DNA from: Epilithonimonas hungarica
Lineage (GTDB): Bacteria > Bacteroidota > Bacteroidia > Flavobacteriales > Weeksellaceae
DNA: 64,000 bases
Direction of reading: 5' to 3'
Assembly: GCF_900102265.1 (NCBI RefSeq)
Contig: NZ_FNBH01000002.1
Coordinates: forward strand, 124,001 to 188,000
The notes beneath the pieces were generated by a model. The model had not been told where the DNA came from. It ran no database searches and saw only the letters and a program-made list of their open reading frames with translations. The translations under genes were made by a program, and so were the position numbers. Below, one piece after another: positions 1 through 8,781 of the stretch; position 1 is the stretch's first letter, and each line of letters begins with the position of its first letter.

Positions 1-925
1 GAACGCAGCACTTAGAGCCGTTGTAAGAACAGCAAATCACTACAATATAGAATGCTATGGGATCCGCGAAGGATATAATGGATTGATTGCAGGTGATGTA
101 ATAAAAATGGGACCTCGTTCCGTGAAAAATATAATCAATCAAGGTGGAACCATTCTAAAGTCTGCCAGATCCAAGGAATTTATGACTCCGGAAGGGAGAA
201 AAAAAGCTTTCGAGCAATGTCAAAAATTAGGCGTGGATGCATTGGTTTGCATAGGCGGGGACGGAAGTTTCACTGGTGCAAAAGTTTTCAATGAAGAGTT
301 TGGGATCAAAGTGATCGGTGTTCCGGGGACTATTGATAATGATATATTTGGTACAGATAAAACCATTGGTTATGATACAGCTCTTAACACAGCAATGGAC
401 GCCATAGACAAAATCCGCGATACAGCAACATCTCACAACCGAGTTTTCTTCGTAGAAGTAATGGGAAGGGATGCTGGATTCATCGCCCTTAACAGTGGGA
501 TTGCAACAGGAGCTCTTGACATCTTGATCCCTGAAAGAAAAGACAGTCTAGATGATCTTTTTGAAACCTTCAATACGGCTGAAAAAGTGGGTAAATCATC
601 AAGCATTGTTGTGGTTGCAGAAGGTGAAGAATTAGGAAATATCTATGACCTTGCAAAAGCAACAAAAGAAAAATTCCCAAATTATGACATCCGTGTAACA
701 ATTCTTGGACACATCCAAAGAGGAGGCTCACCAAGTTGTGCAGATAGAGTTCTGGCCAGTCACTTAGGATATGGAGCTGTCATCGGTCTGATGGAAGGCA
801 AAAACAAAGTGATGGTTGGGATGCAATCTAACAAGATCACTTATACGCCGATAGAAGAAGCTATCAAAAAACATAACGAAATAGATAAAGACCTGCTTCA
901 GATCGCTGAGATCTTAGCAATGTAA
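1..925 (+). CDS. pfkA: 6-phosphofructokinase, 3' part (5' end outside window)
   Basis: ATP-dependent 6-phosphofructokinase, which phosphorylates fructose 6-phosphate to fructose 1,6-bisphosphate in cytoplasmic glycolysis. The reading frame is open from base 2 (first residues NAALRAVVRTAN), so the gene starts upstream; about 307 residues are present and only about 20 N-terminal ones are missing compared with the usual 325-330. The internal TTG at 83 is not the start. Seen motifs are the nucleotide loop GGDGSFTGA, the catalytic PGTIDND block, MGRDAGF and the C-terminal GHIQRGGSPSCADR. Glycine after GGD and PGTID (rather than PKTID) are the residues known to mark ATP-using rather than pyrophosphate-using enzymes. 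gapA follows after 48 bp with no terminator or clear promoter, so the two glycolytic genes are probably co-transcribed. Confidence 0.96.
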   Translation, partial: NAALRAVVRTANHYNIECYGIREGYNGLIAGDVIKMGPRSVKNIINQGGTILKSARSKEFMTPEGRKKAFEQCQKLGVDALVCIGGDGSFTGAKVFNEEFGIKVIGVPGTIDNDIFGTDKTIGYDTALNTAMDAIDKIRDTATSHNRVFFVEVMGRDAGFIALNSGIATGALDILIPERKDSLDDLFETFNTAEKVGKSSSIVVVAEGEELGNIYDLAKATKEKFPNYDIRVTILGHIQRGGSPSCADRVLASHLGYGAVIGLMEGKNKVMVGMQSNKITYTPIEEAIKKHNEIDKDLLQIAEILAM

Positions 926-943
926 TCCTTTAATAAAAAATAA

Positions 944-1978
<1,035 letters not shown>

Positions 1979-1992
1979 TCTGAAGTTGAAAT

Positions 1993-2026
1993 AAAAAAAC
2001 CTCTGAATTTCTTCAGAGGTTTTTTT
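1993..2026 (+). terminator. Intrinsic terminator after gapA
   Basis: A perfect 15-bp stem (1993-2007 with 2012-2026) with a 4-base loop, core ACCTCTGAA/TTCAGAGGT, continues into a run of T. It begins 14 bp after the gapA stop and should end the pfkA-gapA transcript. Confidence 0.93.
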
Positions 2027-2069
2027 TATTTAAGTAACAGAACTTTTCACAAGAAACCCCTGAAGCTAA

Positions 2070-2109
2070 AAAAACAAGCTTGTTCTTTGATGGAAGCAAG
2101 CTTGTTTTT
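2070..2109 (+). terminator. Second hairpin with T-run downstream of gapA
   Basis: AAAAACAAGCTTG (2070-2082) pairs with CAAGCTTGTTTTT (2097-2109) across a 14-base loop and ends in TTTTT. It may be a backup terminator. A third copy of the palindromic octamer CAAGCTTG lies at 2119-2126, so alternative pairings are possible. The rest of the 230-bp gap before the next gene shows nothing else I can support. Confidence 0.6.
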
Positions 2110-2208
2110 GATCAAAACCAAGCTTGATATTATCTTGCAAAGTTCTATATTCAAAAGTGATAAAACTCACAACCGTTTTATGGAGCAATAATTGTAATTT
2201 TATCTGAG

Positions 2209-3405
2209 ATGGAAAGAACAATTTTAAAGCCTCGATTCAAAGAAGCTCCTCATTTCAAAAATTTTTGGGAAACCGGAAATGGTAAACAACTCATAGAATT
2301 CTCCGGGGCAAAAGTCAGTTTTAAAGATTTCGATAAATTCTCTCATTACTATTATGATGTAGATGAGATCGGAGATCAGGTGGTGAAGGACATCTATTTT
2401 ACCCAATCGTTCCCTAAAGCCTCAAAACAAATTGAAACTTATATCAGAAATGGAATTACAGAGAACGACAAGATCTCTGAAAGTGCAAGATCGCTTTTTG
2501 AACAGACACAAACCATTCCCGAATGGCTTGATCATGATCTGATCAAAAGCGGAGCCGAGCTTTGCATGAGGTGCAATGTAGATTCGTTGATATCTCTAAG
2601 AGATTACTGTTTGATCGGTGGATATGATTATGCCTATCTCAACAAACCGCTTATCGCTACAGAAGCTCTGAAAAAGGGCGCTGTAAAGCGTTTATCGGAA
2701 ACACTGGACTTTTGGGTGAATGTCACAAGAACCGACTCACTTTTAATTCATCAAAAAGGTTACGAATTTGCTATAAAAACAAGATTAATACATTCCTATG
2801 CAAGACTTTCCATAAAGAAGCATTATAAAGACTGGGACACGGAAAACTGGGGCGAACCCATCAATTCCTGGGATATGATGGCGACTTACATCGGTTTTAG
2901 TCTGGTATTTTTATACAGTCTGCACAAATTGGGAAATACATTTTCAGAAAAAGAGGAAAAAGGACTGTTTCATCTTTGGAAATATGTCGGTTATCTTTTA
3001 GGAATTCCCGAAGATCTTTTGCCTAATGATAAAAAACAGGCCACAGAGTATTTTTATCTATGGACCTCTGTACAACCTCCATCAGACAAAGATTCTATAC
3101 TACTGGCTCATTCCCTATTAAATGAATCCTTGGAAAATCCCATTCTCAAATTCAGTTTCCAAAGAAGGAATCTTCGTTATCTGCACATCTGCTGTACTTG
3201 GTTTTTATTGGATGATGACGTCTGTGAAAGATTAGAAATCCCAAAAGTAAAATACAAAAATGTGTTTCCAAGGTCAAAGCAATTATTTAATAAAATCTAT
3301 GAAAGCTTATTAAGCAGAGAAGTCCAAATAAAAAAGGGAAATAAAGATCAAATGAAAGTTTTAAATGATTATCTAAACATAACAAAAAATTCAAATTTTC
3401 ATTAA
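2209..3405 (+). CDS. MpaB-like / DUF2236 family oxygenase-like protein
   Basis: A 398-aa soluble, mostly helical protein that I assign to the DUF2236 'ER-bound oxygenase MpaB/MpaB'/rubber oxygenase' family. That family includes latex-clearing protein, a b-type haem oxygenase. Supporting segments are WLDHDLIKSGAELC (residues near 110), the RLIHSYAR helix with a His and Arg, INSWDMMATYIGFSL, and the KYVGYLLGIPEDLLP helix. No signal peptide or membrane anchor is visible. Family members use haem or metal to oxidise lipids or isoprenoids, but the substrate here is unknown. It stands alone between gapA and recA on the same strand. The family assignment is from motif recall; the biochemical role is not established. 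Confidence 0.72.
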   Translation: MERTILKPRFKEAPHFKNFWETGNGKQLIEFSGAKVSFKDFDKFSHYYYDVDEIGDQVVKDIYFTQSFPKASKQIETYIRNGITENDKISESARSLFEQTQTIPEWLDHDLIKSGAELCMRCNVDSLISLRDYCLIGGYDYAYLNKPLIATEALKKGAVKRLSETLDFWVNVTRTDSLLIHQKGYEFAIKTRLIHSYARLSIKKHYKDWDTENWGEPINSWDMMATYIGFSLVFLYSLHKLGNTFSEKEEKGLFHLWKYVGYLLGIPEDLLPNDKKQATEYFYLWTSVQPPSDKDSILLAHSLLNESLENPILKFSFQRRNLRYLHICCTWFLLDDDVCERLEIPKVKYKNVFPRSKQLFNKIYESLLSREVQIKKGNKDQMKVLNDYLNITKNSNFH

Positions 3406-3444
3406 AATCAAATTGGTAAATTAAAACCTCCGATTAAAATAATA

Positions 3445-3476
3445 TTGGATTTTGATCTTAAAATTCCGTATTTTTG
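3445..3476 (+). promoter_or_regulatory. Bacteroidota-type promoter of recA
   Basis: A -33 element TTG at 3445-3447 and a -7 element TATTTTTG at 3469-3476 (consensus TAnnTTTG), 21 bp apart, within the known 17-23 bp range. Transcription would start near 3481-3484, which rules out the upstream in-frame start at 3452 and fixes translation at the ATG at 3497. Confidence 0.78.
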
Positions 3477-3496
3477 AGAATAATTTTTTTGAAATA

Positions 3497-4498
3497 ATGA
3501 GTACGAACGACGATAAGAAAAAAGCCCTCCAGCTGGTGCTTGAAAAACTAGATAAAACCTACGGAAAAGGAACTGTTATGACCTTGGGAGAGGACTCTGT
3601 AGATACAACTATAGAAGTAATTCCTTCCGGATCTCTAGGTATCGACCTTGCTTTGGGTGTCGGTGGATATCCTAGAGGAAGGATCATAGAGATCTACGGT
3701 CCTGAATCTTCCGGTAAAACCACATTAACCCTTCACGCTATTGCGGAAGCCCAAAAAGCGGGCGGGATCGCGGCCTTCATAGATGCAGAACATGCATTTG
3801 ACAGAAACTATGCTGCAAAATTAGGAATCGATCTGGAAAACCTGATCATCTCTCAGCCAGACAATGGAGAGCAGGCTTTGGAAATTGCCGACAACCTTAT
3901 CAGATCAGGAGCTATTGACATTGTTGTAATTGACTCTGTTGCAGCATTGACGCCAAAAGCAGAGATCGAAGGCGAAATGGGAGATTCCAAAATGGGACTT
4001 CATGCAAGACTAATGTCACAGGCTTTAAGAAAACTGACGGCTACTATCTCCAGGACTAAATGTACTGTGATCTTCATCAATCAATTACGTGAAAAAATCG
4101 GTGTGATGTTCGGAAACCCAGAGACTACAACAGGAGGAAACGCTCTTAAATTCTACGCTTCTGTAAGAATTGATATCAGAAAAGCAAGTGCTCCGATCAA
4201 AAATGGGGACGAAGCTGTCGGAAGCCGTGTAAAAGTAAAAATTGTTAAAAACAAAGTTGCACCACCTTTCAAACAAGCAGAATTCGATATTATGTACGGA
4301 GAAGGCGTTTCTAAAGTTGGAGAGATTTTAGATACTGCTGTAGATCTTGCTGTGGTCAAGAAAAGTGGATCTTGGTTCAGTTATGAAGACACTAAATTAG
4401 GACAAGGTCGCGATGCCGTAAAAGAGGTATTGCGAGACAATCCGGAATTAGCAGAAGAAATTGAAGGTAAGATCAAAGAACTGATCAAACAAAAATAA
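3497..4498 (+). CDS. recA: Recombinase RecA
   Basis: The DNA recombinase that forms ATP-dependent filaments on single-stranded DNA, drives homologous strand exchange and triggers LexA-type SOS cleavage where that system exists. It is 333 aa from the ATG at 3497. An in-frame start at 3452 would add 15 hydrophobic residues absent from the family and would lie inside the promoter. Walker A GPESSGKT is at residues 68-75. The Walker B strand [10 protein letters not shown], the MSQALRKL segment and the [20 protein letters not shown] block (DNA-binding loop 2) are all conserved. It is monocistronic, with its own promoter and a bidirectional terminator. No LexA-like operator was recognisable. Confidence 0.98.
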   Translation: MSTNDDKKKALQLVLEKLDKTYGKGTVMTLGEDSVDTTIEVIPSGSLGIDLALGVGGYPRGRIIEIYGPESSGKTTLTLHAIAEAQKAGGIAAFIDAEHAFDRNYAAKLGIDLENLIISQPDNGEQALEIADNLIRSGAIDIVVIDSVAALTPKAEIEGEMGDSKMGLHARLMSQALRKLTATISRTKCTVIFINQLREKIGVMFGNPETTTGGNALKFYASVRIDIRKASAPIKNGDEAVGSRVKVKIVKNKVAPPFKQAEFDIMYGEGVSKVGEILDTAVDLAVVKKSGSWFSYEDTKLGQGRDAVKEVLRDNPELAEEIEGKIKELIKQK

Positions 4499-4532
4499 AA
4501 AAAAGGCTGTGAATTGTTCACAGCCTTTTTTT
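4498..4532. terminator. Bidirectional terminator between recA and the barrel protein gene
   Basis: The stem AAGGCTGTGAA / TTCACAGCCTT has a 3-base loop (4514-4516), with a poly-A run on one side and a poly-T run on the other. It serves recA on the plus strand and the convergent gene on the minus strand, whose stop codon (4531-4533) lies within the T-run. Confidence 0.92.
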
Positions 4533-5208
4533 ATTTGAAGAAATAAGTCACTCCAAGACTTATAACCTGCTCTGATTTTTTCTTTTGCGCATCCGGATCT
4601 AATGTCCAAGACTCAACCAGATTGGGATATGTATTGGATAATCCTATATCATACTTCAAAGCAATTTCCAACTGGCGCTTATAACTATACCCTACGCCTG
4701 CTCCTAACCCAAAGTTAAAGGAATTAGCCTTCCCATTGATATTAGGATACTGTGGATTCACAACGTTTGGGTCATAATAATCCCTACCTGTAGGAAGATT
4801 TTTTACTTTTTGATCGATCAAAAAGTTGAACCTTGGTCCAATCAATCCAAAAAACTCCGATTCGGCTTCTGAAAAATAAGCCTTAAAGTTAAGTGGGACA
4901 CTTAGGTAATTATTGGCATATACAGCATCATAACCAGACCTGCCTTTAGCTTCTTTGGTCTTTCCTGTTTCTCCCGCCCCATAATATAAGACCTCACCTT
5001 GTATATAAAACTGTTGAGTAATACCAACTGGTACTTGTGCTACAACACCTCCTAAAACAGAGAATCTAGGTCCCGAAGGGTTGTGTGCATTTCTAACTCT
5101 GGAATAAGTTCCTCCTACAACAAGACCAAATTCAGTAGATCTGAAATCGATCTGCGCCTGAGAGAACGATGAAATTAACAATAAAGACCCGAAAAGGATT
5201 TTTTTCAT
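4531..5208 (-). CDS. Outer-membrane beta-barrel protein (PorT-like family)
   Basis: A 225-aa exported protein. A Sec signal peptide occupies about residues 1-18 (MKKILFGSLLLISSFSQA), with cleavage before QIDFRS. The mature part is rich in alternating hydrophobic and aromatic residues and glycine (LVVGGTYSRV, FGLGAGVGYSYKRQLEIALKYDIGLS) and ends in VTYFFK, as outer-membrane barrels do. This fits the 'outer membrane beta-barrel / PorT family' domain common in Bacteroidota. PorT itself is a T9SS component, but family membership does not show that this copy is. A -7-like CAAATTTA (TAAATTTG on the minus strand) at 5240-5247 may be its promoter. Function unknown. Confidence 0.75.
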   Translation of the reverse strand: MKKILFGSLLLISSFSQAQIDFRSTEFGLVVGGTYSRVRNAHNPSGPRFSVLGGVVAQVPVGITQQFYIQGEVLYYGAGETGKTKEAKGRSGYDAVYANNYLSVPLNFKAYFSEAESEFFGLIGPRFNFLIDQKVKNLPTGRDYYDPNVVNPQYPNINGKANSFNFGLGAGVGYSYKRQLEIALKYDIGLSNTYPNLVESWTLDPDAQKKKSEQVISLGVTYFFK

Positions 5209-5250
5209 ATTAGTGTTTTTTATAAATATTTTTATGTTCCAAATTTAAAT

Positions 5251-5282
5251 AAAAAAAATGAGAAGCCCAGATAGAGCTTCTC
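5251..5282 (-). terminator. Intrinsic terminator after sucD
   Basis: On the minus strand GAGAAGC pairs with GCTTCTC (5276-5282 with 5260-5266) and is followed by eight T. It lies 32 bp past the sucD stop. Confidence 0.88.
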
Positions 5283-5314
5283 AAAATATATTTAAGAACG
5301 TAATCTTAGTTCTA

Positions 5315-6187
5315 TTATGCTAAAACCGCTGCAACAGTTTTTCCAATCTCAGCAGGAGAATCTACAACGTGAATCCCGTTTTCTTTCATAATGGCCATTT
5401 TTGCCTGGGCAGTGTCATCAGCTCCACCAACAATAGCTCCAGCGTGTCCCATTGTTCTACCTTTTGGTGCGGTTTGCCCAGCGATAAAACCTACAACTGG
5501 TTTTGTTGACCCACTAGCTTTGTACCATCTTGCAGCTTCAGCTTCCAAAGATCCACCGATCTCTCCGATCATTACTACAGCTTCAGTTTCAGGATCGTTG
5601 ATGAACAATTCCAAAGCTTCCTTTGTAGTAGTTCCAATAATTGGATCTCCACCGATTCCAATAGCTGTAGAAACTCCAAAACCAGCTTTTACAACCTGAT
5701 CAGCAGCTTCATAAGTCAAAGTTCCAGATTTTGAAACGATACCGACCTTTCCTTTTTTGAAAACGAAACCTGGCATGATTCCTATCTTAGCTTCATCAGA
5801 AGTGATGATACCAGGACAATTTGGACCGATCAAACGGACATCTCTATCTTGGATATAATCCTTAACTTTTACCATATCAGCAACAGGGATACCTTCTGTG
5901 ATACATACAATAACTTTGATACCTGCTTCAGCAGCTTCCATCACGGCGTCTGCAGCAAATGCAGGTGGAACGAAAATAATACTCACATTAGCTCCTGCTT
6001 TTTCTACAGCTTCAGAAACTGAGTTGAAAACCGGCTTACCAAGATGCTCTGTCCCTCCTTTTCCTGGAGTCACACCTCCAACTACGTTGGTTCCGTAATC
6101 AATCATCTGACCTGCGTGGAAAGTACCTTCGTTACCTGTAAATCCTTGTACGATAACTTTAGAATCTTTGTTTACTAATACTGACAT
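5315..6187 (-). CDS. sucD: Succinyl-CoA ligase (ADP-forming), alpha subunit
   Basis: The alpha subunit of succinyl-CoA synthetase, which makes succinate and a nucleoside triphosphate from succinyl-CoA in the TCA cycle. It is 290 aa, the family norm. An N-terminal CoA-binding Rossmann domain ([24 protein letters not shown]) is followed by the ligase domain with [11 protein letters not shown] and [10 protein letters not shown]. The phosphorylated histidine lies in [13 protein letters not shown] near residue 245. The beta subunit gene sucC is not adjacent, as is usual in Flavobacteriia where the two are unlinked. A TATTTTTG -7 element (minus strand, 6230-6237) lies about 45 bp upstream, and a terminator follows, so it is probably transcribed alone. 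Confidence 0.97.
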   Translation of the reverse strand: MSVLVNKDSKVIVQGFTGNEGTFHAGQMIDYGTNVVGGVTPGKGGTEHLGKPVFNSVSEAVEKAGANVSIIFVPPAFAADAVMEAAEAGIKVIVCITEGIPVADMVKVKDYIQDRDVRLIGPNCPGIITSDEAKIGIMPGFVFKKGKVGIVSKSGTLTYEAADQVVKAGFGVSTAIGIGGDPIIGTTTKEALELFINDPETEAVVMIGEIGGSLEAEAARWYKASGSTKPVVGFIAGQTAPKGRTMGHAGAIVGGADDTAQAKMAIMKENGIHVVDSPAEIGKTVAAVLA

Positions 6188-6229
6188 TTTATATTATAAT
6201 TTATTGATTTTATAAACATTTGTTATTCG

Positions 6230-6237
6230 CAAAAATA
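6230..6237 (-). promoter_or_regulatory. -7 element upstream of sucD
   Basis: On the minus strand this reads TATTTTTG, a perfect TAnnTTTG match 43 bp upstream of the sucD start. No TTG at the right distance was found, so the call rests on the -7 box alone. Confidence 0.45.
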
Positions 6238-6296
6238 ACGATAATAATCCAAAAATTTCTTGGAATTAAAGATTTTTTGAAGATTTAAAATATGAT

Positions 6297-7199
6297 TTAC
6301 TTCAGATTTTTGATTTTGACTTCCTTTCTAAGATAATCTCTGAATTCTTCTGCAATTGGTCCAAAATAAGTTCCTTTTTTAAGATCTCTGTTCACTCCTA
6401 CCTTGGCAAGAAGAACAGTTCCTTTTTCGATTCTTACACCAGAAGCCATTCCCACCTGTCCCCAAATTGTCACTTCATCTTCAATTATACAGCAGCCTGC
6501 AATTCCGGTTTGAGAAGCGATCAGACATTTTTTTCCAATGACTGTATCGTGACCGATCTGTATCTGATTATCGAGAATACTTCCTTCCCCAATTCTGGTA
6601 GAATCTGTTACACCTCTGTCAATCGTACAACTATTCCCTATTTCCACATTATTTTCAATGACAACGTTTCCCACAGAGATCAATCTATCAAAGCTCCCAT
6701 TTAGCTTTCTGTAATAAAATGCATCTCCTCCAATAACTGTATTCGCCTGAATGACAACATTATCTCCGATGATTGTTCTGTCTCCGATAACAACATTAGG
6801 AAAAATGTGGCAGTTTTTTCCAATCCTCACATCATTTCCAATAACAACAGAAGGGTGAATGAATGTTCCATCGCCTACTTCCAGATCATGAAGTTCTTCC
6901 TTAAAATTTGAAATTCTTGTGAAATGGGTATTGATCTTATTAAAATCCCTGAATGGATCATCAGAGATCAAAAGAGCCTTTCCTTCCGGGCATTCTACTT
7001 CTTTGTCAATTAATATGATTGTTGCTGCAGAATTAAGTGCTTTATCATAATATTTTGGATGGTTGACGAAAACAATTTCTCCCGGCTTTATCATATGAAT
7101 TTCATTAGTTCCAAGAACCGGAAAATTCTCGTCTCCGATATATTTTGCACCAATGATATCTGCAATAACTTTGAGTGTTTGAGGTTGATTGAAAGTCAT
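6297..7199 (-). CDS. LpxD-like acyltransferase paralogue
   Basis: A 300-aa left-handed beta-helix protein related to UDP-3-O-(3-hydroxyacyl)glucosamine N-acyltransferase (LpxD). The N-terminal domain (residues 1-100) resembles the LpxD uridine-binding domain. Hexapeptide repeats (VIGNDVRIGKNCHIFPNVVIG and similar) run from about 115 to 270. The LpxD catalytic histidine is kept (NQIQIGHDTVIG), but the canonical GGDGFGF loop is changed to GGDAFYYRK, so substrate preference may differ. A second, fully canonical lpxD lies 3 kb away in the same cluster. It sits between efp and sucD, a position I recall as common in flavobacteria. It may modify a different acyl chain or sugar nucleotide; this is inference. 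Confidence 0.82.
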   Translation of the reverse strand: MTFNQPQTLKVIADIIGAKYIGDENFPVLGTNEIHMIKPGEIVFVNHPKYYDKALNSAATIILIDKEVECPEGKALLISDDPFRDFNKINTHFTRISNFKEELHDLEVGDGTFIHPSVVIGNDVRIGKNCHIFPNVVIGDRTIIGDNVVIQANTVIGGDAFYYRKLNGSFDRLISVGNVVIENNVEIGNSCTIDRGVTDSTRIGEGSILDNQIQIGHDTVIGKKCLIASQTGIAGCCIIEDEVTIWGQVGMASGVRIEKGTVLLAKVGVNRDLKKGTYFGPIAEEFRDYLRKEVKIKNLK

Positions 7200-7270
7200 A
7201 ACTGGATGTTATAATTTAAAAATTTGATTTTAAACTGCGATTCGTTTATTTTGAAAATGACGAATTGCAC

Positions 7271-7348
7271 GCAGCCCGACCTGAGTGGAGCTCTTTTTCT
7301 TTTTTGGAAAAAAGAAAAAAGCGGGAACGGAGGGCGGAAATAGCTGCC
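7271..7348. repeat. Palindromic intergenic repeat (family B)
   Basis: A GC-rich island in AT-rich intergenic DNA. GCAGC at 7271-7275 is mirrored by GCTGC at 7343-7347. The centre is a long hairpin in which CTTTTTCTTTTTT pairs with AAAAAAGAAAAAAG around GG at 7306-7307. Its flanks (GCCCGACCTGAGTGGAGCTC and GCGGGAACGGAGGGCGGAAA) recall repeats seen in Chryseobacterium intergenic regions. Only one copy is in this window. It probably explains the 199-bp gap between the LpxD-like gene and efp. Confidence 0.65.
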
Positions 7349-7349
7349 A

Positions 7350-7387
7350 TAAAAAATGAAAGCTGGAAAACTTAATGCTTCCAGCTT
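7350..7387 (-). terminator. Intrinsic terminator after efp
   Basis: On the minus strand AAGCTGGAA (7379-7387) pairs with TTCCAGCTT (7360-7368) over a 10-base loop, followed by TCATTTTTTAT. It lies 12 bp beyond the efp stop, so the LpxD-like gene downstream may be transcribed separately. Confidence 0.8.
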
Positions 7388-7398
7388 CCTGCTATAAT

Positions 7399-7962
7399 TT
7401 ATTTTACTCTTTCTAAGTAAGAGCCGTCTTCTGTACTGATCTTGATCTTGTCACCTGGCTCGATAAACAAAGGAACCATTACTCTCGCACCTGTTTCCAC
7501 GATTGCATTTTTAAGAGCGTTGGTTGCAGTGTTTCCTTTCACACCTGGATCCGCTTCGATAACTTCCAGGTAAACAGATTGTGGAAGTTCCGCAGAAAGT
7601 GGTGTTTCATCCGCCTCTTTCAAAATGATGGTCACTTCTTCTCCCGCTTTCATCAGGTTAGAATTCTCGATCATTTCCTTGTTAAGATAAAGTTGAGAGA
7701 AGTCTTCGTTATTCATAAAGTGGAAACCGTTCTCATCATCATAAAGATATTGGAATTTTCTGGTAATCACCTTTACTTCGTCGATTTTGTGACCTGCGGA
7801 GAACGTATTGTCCAATACCTTTCCGTTGGTTACAGATTTTAGTTTTGTTCTTACGAATGCAGGACCTTTACCTGGTTTTACGTGTAGAAATTCGATTACT
7901 TTGAAAATATCATTGCTGAATTCTATGCAAAGTCCTTTTCTTATATCGTTGCTTGTTGCCAT
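7399..7962 (-). CDS. efp: Elongation factor P
   Basis: Translation factor that binds between the P and E sites of the ribosome and rescues stalling at polyproline stretches. It is 187 aa with the three beta-barrel domains expected. The domain I loop is KPGKGPAF (residues about 29-36), with the lysine that is post-translationally modified in many bacteria. The C-terminal signature GDKIKISTEDGSYLERVK is intact. It is placed at the end of the lpxD-lpxC/fabZ-lpxA cluster, 27 bp after lpxA, and so is probably co-transcribed with lipid A synthesis genes. No modifying enzyme gene (epmA-type) is in this window. Confidence 0.97.
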   Translation of the reverse strand: MATSNDIRKGLCIEFSNDIFKVIEFLHVKPGKGPAFVRTKLKSVTNGKVLDNTFSAGHKIDEVKVITRKFQYLYDDENGFHFMNNEDFSQLYLNKEMIENSNLMKAGEEVTIILKEADETPLSAELPQSVYLEVIEADPGVKGNTATNALKNAIVETGARVMVPLFIEPGDKIKISTEDGSYLERVK

Positions 7963-7989
7963 TAGTTATATATAAACTTATATTATTTT

Positions 7990-8778
7990 TTATTCTTTGT
8001 TGGACCCGTATCCTTTTACGATACCTCTTGGGGAATTCTGTATAAAGGTAATTATCTCATCCCTTTCTACAGTAGGAAGCATTTCTTTCTCTATGTATTC
8101 TATTGCCTGGGTGGTGTTCATTTTCATCTGGAAAATGGCCCTGTATATCTTTTGGATCTCGAAGATCTTATCATTGGTAAAGCCTCTTCTCCTTAATCCT
8201 ACGGAATTGATACCGGCATAAGAAATTGGCTCTCTGGCTACCTTCACATAAGGCGGAATATCCTTTCTAATTAATGAACCTCCGGAAACCATTACATGCT
8301 TACCTATTTTTCCGAATTGCTGAACAGCAGAAAGACCTCCCATCACAACAAAATCACCAATTTCTACATGACCTGCAATCCCACATCCATTTGCAATAAT
8401 TACATTATCACCAACGATACAGTCGTGTGCAATGTGAGAAGTTGCCATGATCAAACAATTATTCCCGACTTTTGTATAGCCAAGGGCTTTGGTTCCTCTG
8501 TTGATAGTAACACATTCTCTAAGCGTAGTACCATCACCAATGATGACCTGCGTATCTTCTCCATCAAATTTAAGATCTTGAGGTACTGCCCCAATCACGG
8601 TTCCGGGGAAAATTTTACAATTCTTACCAATCCTCACGTTTTCCATTATGGTTACATTAGGACCAATCCAAGTATCTGCACCTACTACGACATTTGCACC
8701 GATAGTTGTAAATGGTTCGATTGTTACATTTTTGCCAATTTTGGCGCGCGGATCTACTGCTGTAAGCTGGTGAATCAT
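7990..8778 (-). CDS. lpxA: Acyl-ACP--UDP-N-acetylglucosamine O-acyltransferase
   Basis: First enzyme of lipid A synthesis; it transfers a 3-hydroxyacyl chain from acyl-ACP to the 3-OH of UDP-GlcNAc. It is 262 aa. Left-handed beta-helix hexapeptides (VTIEPFTTIGANVVVGADTW and following) fill residues 15-185, and a helical C-terminal domain follows. The catalytic histidine lies in SHIAHDCIVGDN (about residue 120), and the GGLSAVQQFGKIG segment that shapes the acyl-chain ruler is present. Only 3 bp separate it from lpxC-fabZ upstream, so the genes are in one operon. Together with lpxD and lpxC-fabZ it supplies the early steps of lipid A assembly at the cytoplasmic face of the inner membrane. Confidence 0.97.
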   Translation of the reverse strand: MIHQLTAVDPRAKIGKNVTIEPFTTIGANVVVGADTWIGPNVTIMENVRIGKNCKIFPGTVIGAVPQDLKFDGEDTQVIIGDGTTLRECVTINRGTKALGYTKVGNNCLIMATSHIAHDCIVGDNVIIANGCGIAGHVEIGDFVVMGGLSAVQQFGKIGKHVMVSGGSLIRKDIPPYVKVAREPISYAGINSVGLRRRGFTNDKIFEIQKIYRAIFQMKMNTTQAIEYIEKEMLPTVERDEIITFIQNSPRGIVKGYGSNKE

Positions 8779-8781
8779 AAA

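Noticed and set aside
3452-3496. Upstream in-frame start for recA adding 15 residues
   Set aside because: It lies between the -33 and -7 elements of a good promoter and encodes residues not found in RecA; the ATG at 3497 gives the normal N-terminus.
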